From: Moraxellaceae bacterium
GTDB taxonomy: Bacteria > Pseudomonadota > Gammaproteobacteria > Pseudomonadales > Moraxellaceae
Direction of reading: 5' to 3'
NCBI GenBank assembly: GCA_024234595.1
Contig: JACKNZ010000028.1
Span: 1-22,249 of the forward strand
DNA: 22,249 bases
Shown here: positions 22,220 to 22,249 of the stretch, in pieces
Layout of the letters: each line of letters opens with the position of its first letter
Numbering within the stretch: position 1 is the first letter of the stretch
Translations under genes and position numbers: made by a program
Notes under the pieces: generated by a model
The model's input: only the letters and a program-made list of their open reading frames with translations
Told to the model about the DNA's origin: nothing
Database searches by the model: none

Positions 22220-22249
22220 ATGAAAGCAACAAAGTCCACGAAAAAGCCG
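22220..22249 (+). CDS. Start of a + strand gene cut by the window edge
   Basis: An ATG at 22220 follows GAGG with a 5-base spacer, and a possible promoter lies upstream. Ten codons are visible (MKATKSTKKP), lysine-rich and open to the edge. Too little is present to name a product. A cytoplasmic nucleic-acid-binding protein would fit the basic start, but that is a guess. Confidence 0.5.
   Translation, partial: MKATKSTKKP

Overview
This 22.2 kb window is most likely chromosome of a gammaproteobacterium with moderately low G+C. The cluster rluB, scpB, scpA, trpS, yciO, a PHP-domain RNase AM homologue (rnm/yciV), yciB, yciI and mnmC, together with hrpA and an RlpA lipoprotein, fits that class. 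Moraxellaceae is a plausible family, but this is inferred from gene content and remembered gene order, not from a search.

Layout. (1) 1-770: the 3' part of rlpA on the + strand, closed by a clear terminator. (2) 772-4198, - strand: a secreted patatin phospholipase with its own outer-membrane barrel (PlpD type) and a 373-aa FabH-like ketoacyl synthase. The gap between them holds a terminator and a palindromic repeat. (3) 4207-5779, - strand: a more A+T-rich two-gene cassette of an ABC/OLD-like ATPase overlapped by a small protein with a PD-(D/E)xK-nuclease-like pattern. This is the best candidate for an undescribed, possibly defensive, system. (4) 5780-14418, - strand: housekeeping genes hrpA, rluB, scpB, scpA, trpS and yciO. 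(5) 14415-18693: rnm on the - strand, diverging from a tight + strand run of yciB, yciI, a small membrane-anchored protein and mnmC. (6) 18702-19384, - strand: a toxin-antitoxin pair with a PIN toxin and a RelB/DinJ-type antitoxin. (7) 19675-21353, + strand: a DUF2804 gene behind an operator-like palindrome, then an exported one-cysteine peroxiredoxin behind a 7-bp tandem repeat. (8) 21549-22249: a Sel1-repeat protein on the - strand and the first codons of a divergent + strand gene.

Repeats are a striking part of the window. Three 99-bp palindromic elements (5817-5915, 15294-15392, 19419-19517) share 11-bp terminal inverted repeats and an internal hairpin whose base pairs are kept by compensating changes. 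Two 31-bp REP-like elements lie at 5921-5951 and 21465-21495. Other palindromes sit at 3034-3069 and 21371-21441.

Working together: ScpA and ScpB form the kleisin part of the SMC chromosome-segregation complex; RluB, MnmC, TrpS, HrpA and the RNase AM homologue serve rRNA/tRNA maturation and translation; RlpA and YciB act at the cell envelope and septum. No tRNA, rRNA, CRISPR array or full insertion sequence was recognised.
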